Origin: Candidatus Jordarchaeum madagascarense
Lineage (GTDB): Archaea > Asgardarchaeota > Jordiarchaeia > Jordiarchaeales > Jordiarchaeaceae
Length of the DNA: 7,299 nucleotides
Assembly (NCBI GenBank): GCA_019056875.1
Contig: DXJA01000273.1
Location: forward strand, 1 to 7,299
Direction of reading: 5' to 3'
In this document: piece by piece, positions 5,757-7,299 of the stretch
How positions within the stretch are numbered: position 1 is the first letter of the stretch
How the letters are laid out: each line of letters begins with the position of its first letter
Notes under the pieces: generated by a model
What the model was told of the DNA's origin: nothing
Seen by the model: only the letters and a program-made list of their open reading frames with translations
The model's database searches: none
Made by a program: the position numbers and the translations under genes

Positions 5757-5770
5757 ATGAAATTTAAAAT
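5757..5770 (+). promoter_or_regulatory. Possible BRE/TATA promoter of the intact amidotransferase gene
   Basis: ATGAAATTTAAAAT provides a TTTAAAAT box after a purine-rich BRE-like triplet. A start near 5792 would leave a leader of roughly 45 nt before the GTG at 5839. A second candidate, GTTTATAAG, lies near 5732. Neither stands out clearly from the AT-rich background. Confidence 0.3.
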
Positions 5771-5838
5771 CAACATGACACAAATTTTTTCCAAATCGAA
5801 ACCGAGGACAATGAATGAGTTTCCTTGGAGGGATTAGA

Positions 5839-6564
5839 GTGTGTGAATTGTTCGGTTTAAGCTGCAATGAAAAGGATAGAGCAGTAAGAAGCTTACCCGT
5901 GTTTATTAGAGAAGGTAGCTGGTGCCACGACGGCTGGGGAATAGGATACTACAAGGGATCGAAGGCAGTAGTGGAAAGATCAGGAGAAGACATAAGCAGG
6001 CAAGAGGTCAAAGAAAAGTTCCTCAACATCATGGAAAAAACCAAGATCAAAACAATAATCGCACACGTAAGGGCAGCAACAAGCGGCGAACCAGACCCCT
6101 GCAACTCTCACCCCTTCAAAACCAGAGCCCTAGAAAGAGAATGGATATTCGCACACAACGGAAGCATCAACCTAAATTATCCAGTAAGGCATGATATAGG
6201 GTCGAAAATAGACTCCGCAAGACGGTTCAGCTACCTAATAGATCATCTAGAACAATACCTATATTCCAACAATAGAATTCGAGGAATCTACCCGGGTCTA
6301 AAAAAAGCATTAAAAAAACTTCTAGCAGAACACCCTTGGAGCAGAATCAACTTCTTACTATCAGACGGTAACAATATGTATGTTTTCCACCACTATCACG
6401 ATAGACCAATCTATTATCTAAGAAGACAAAAAGAATACGGCGGAGCAATCCTAGTAACAACAGTGAAAGAACTAAGCAACGAACAATGGCAAAAATTAGA
6501 TCCAGACAAACTCCTAGTAATAATCAATGGAGAATACCTAGTAATTTCGGACAAACTAATTTAA
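5839..6564 (+). CDS. Class II glutamine amidotransferase, YafJ/EgtC-like, intact
   Basis: This 241-residue protein is a stand-alone Ntn-hydrolase glutaminase domain (GATase type II, YafJ-like). These hydrolyse glutamine and supply ammonia, or act as related amidohydrolases; the acceptor is unknown here. Landmarks are Cys2 (MCELFGLS), DGWGIGYY (31-38), AHVRAATSGE with Arg78, NSHPF (89-93), AHNGS with Asn107-Gly108 for the oxyanion hole, and DSARRF with Asp125. The C-terminal part has INFLLSDGNNMYVFHH and ends VISDKLI. I chose the GTG at 5839 rather than the in-frame ATG at 5815. Only GTG places Cys at position 2, and GGAGGG (5827-5832) lies six nt before it, inside the longer reading. The length is normal for the family. 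It is the intact paralogue of the fragment at 752-1399, with about 73% identity over 131 residues by hand count. Confidence 0.85.
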   Translation: MCELFGLSCNEKDRAVRSLPVFIREGSWCHDGWGIGYYKGSKAVVERSGEDISRQEVKEKFLNIMEKTKIKTIIAHVRAATSGEPDPCNSHPFKTRALEREWIFAHNGSINLNYPVRHDIGSKIDSARRFSYLIDHLEQYLYSNNRIRGIYPGLKKALKKLLAEHPWSRINFLLSDGNNMYVFHHYHDRPIYYLRRQKEYGGAILVTTVKELSNEQWQKLDPDKLLVIINGEYLVISDKLI

Positions 6565-6656
6565 ATAAGATAATAATTGAGATCAAAAAATTGACGCATT
6601 TGGAACATGGAAAAATTGTAAGATTAGAAAATGATTCATAAAAAGCTAAAAAGTAG

Positions 6657-6791
6657 ATGAAAATGAATTCAAAGAAATTTGAACTAAATATAGAGAAAAT
6701 CCTTGAAGATTGGGAAATATATCATACTATTAGAGAAGTTATAGCAAATGCCATCGATGAGCAGGTACTAACAAAAACCAGGGGCACATAA
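6657..6791 (+). pseudogene. 5' fragment of a GHKL (HSP90/histidine-kinase-like) ATPase gene
   Basis: A 44-codon frame starting at ATG 6657 (or 6663) reads FELNIEKILEDWEIYHTIRE followed by VIANAIDEQVLTKT. The Glu-(x)3-Asn-(x)2-Asp run in REVIANAIDEQ is the N-box of GHKL ATPases, where Asn and Glu handle the magnesium-ATP. The first residues match what I remember of small archaeal and bacterial ATP-binding proteins of this class. The frame leaves the family right after LTKT and stops at 6789-6791. The stretch past about 6780 belongs to queC on the opposite strand. The rest of the ATPase (G1, G2 boxes, C-terminal domain) is missing. There is no strong ribosome site. The gene appears cut by the same junction that cuts queC. 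Confidence 0.6.
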
Positions 6792-7084
6792 GTTATGGGA
6801 ACATCCTCCATCATCTCCTCCACACTTCTATCCTTGGGAACCGCGAATAGTTCAGGATGAGTCAAAGCGCTGTACCAAGCCACCTCCTTAAACGGGGAAA
6901 TATCCAGTATTTTGTGTTTCAATCCCAAGCGTTTGGCAACCTCTCTTGCGGATTTGATTTCTCTACTCAATTTTTGGCCATAATGCACCGTTATCGCATG
7001 AACCTCATAGCCCTGACTCTTGGCGTAGGATGCAGTGGTCGTGGAGTCCAGCCCACCGCTCAACAAAACAACCCCAATCTTCAT
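6722..7084 (-). pseudogene. queC: Truncated 7-cyano-7-deazaguanine synthase (QueC), 5' part only
   Basis: QueC converts 7-carboxy-7-deazaguanine to preQ0 with ATP and ammonia, which in archaea feeds archaeosine in tRNA. Residues 1-102 are a clear QueC N-terminus: the PP-loop SGGLDST (9-15), YEVHAITVHYGQ (26-37), KEVAWYSALTHPELF (66-80) and VPITYVPL (95-102). The usual next residues (RNT and onward) are absent. From about 6779 the frame runs into antisense of the GHKL fragment for 18 unrelated residues and stops at 6722. Full QueC is about 220-240 residues, so over half is missing, including the zinc-binding cysteines near the C-terminus. The start is the ATG at 7084, which has GGGTGAGG just upstream; the ATG at 7114 adds ten non-family residues. 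As written the enzyme cannot be functional. Confidence 0.85.
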
Positions 7085-7131
7085 ATCCTCACCCGAAAAA
7101 AAATCAAGTTTCACTCCTATCCTTAATTCAC

Positions 7132-7139
7132 ATTATAAA
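7132..7139 (-). promoter_or_regulatory. TATA-like box upstream of queC
   Basis: Read on the minus strand the sequence is TTTATAAT. A start about 25 nt downstream would lie near 7110, giving a leader of about 25 nt that contains the GGTGAGG ribosome site before the ATG at 7084. The position suits a normal archaeal promoter, so the 5' end of queC looks undamaged. Confidence 0.45.
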
Positions 7140-7299
7140 CATTAAAGTTTAGGATATTAATGCTTATTTAAAAATCTTGGTTAGCCCGTACTAAAATAAT
7201 GGTGCAATTAATCTTACTAGAAGCATCAACTAATGAAAGCCTCAGATAAAATACAAATGTAATAAAATGGATAAAGTGATGTAAATAATTATTTAATAA
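7140..7299. other. AT-rich right edge without a recognisable gene
   Basis: No frame is longer than a few tens of codons. A TATA-like TTATTTAAAAAT (about 7164-7175) precedes ATG 7199 at a leaderless-like distance, but that frame ends after 16 codons. I see no domain or repeat. Confidence 0.4.

Noticed and set aside
5922..6194. Basic 90-codon plus-strand frame inside the intact amidotransferase
   Set aside because: It is an out-of-frame shadow of the amidotransferase, rich in Arg, Lys and Gln because of codon bias.
6857..7126. Plus-strand frame opposite queC
   Set aside because: It is antisense to a clear QueC PP-loop domain and has no supporting signals.

Overview
The window looks archaeal. 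The intergenic DNA is AT-rich, several genes have BRE/TATA-like boxes about 25 nt before a plausible transcript start, ribosome sites are GGAGG- or GGTGA-like, and the gene set fits: AbrB/VapC pairs with PIN toxins, a JAMM protein, a secreted coiled-coil protein rich in N-glycosylation sequons, and a piece of queC, which in archaea feeds archaeosine synthesis. I cannot name the lineage; an uncultured euryarchaeal or Bathyarchaeia-like genome would fit. No rRNA, tRNA, CRISPR array or intact transposase is visible.

Layout. Positions 11-712 encode a JAMM/MPN metalloprotein, followed 39 nt later by a class II glutamine amidotransferase gene (752-1399) whose 3' half is replaced at about 1144 by the tail of an unrelated membrane-protein gene. 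Next comes a long extracellular protein (1468-2901): an N-terminal membrane anchor, 19 uninterrupted heptads, and a transglutaminase-like domain carrying a large beta-rich insert. A hairpin plus T-tract ends it. From about 2943 to 3677 there is no convincing gene, but there is a hairpin block resembling the right end of an IS200/IS605-type element. A 58-residue gene on the minus strand (3678-3854) diverges from an intact AbrB-VapC module (3922-4502). A second AbrB-VapC module on the minus strand (4759-5429) converges on the first and has a one-base frameshift in its toxin. A 409-nt gap with paired segments precedes an intact paralogue of the amidotransferase (5839-6564, GTG start). At the right end the first 40 or so codons of a GHKL ATPase gene (plus strand) collide head-on with the first 102 codons of queC (minus strand) at about 6780; neither gene has its 3' part.

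Together this is an accessory, rearranged region. Toxin-antitoxin modules, an insertion-sequence-like end, two abrupt gene-to-gene junctions (about 1144 and 6780) and a frameshift lie between two related amidotransferase genes. The intact genes likely to work are the JAMM protein, the anchored coiled-coil protein, the first toxin-antitoxin pair and the second amidotransferase. The most unusual protein is the coiled-coil/transglutaminase-like one. The two junctions could be real rearrangements or assembly chimeras, and the sequence alone cannot separate these.
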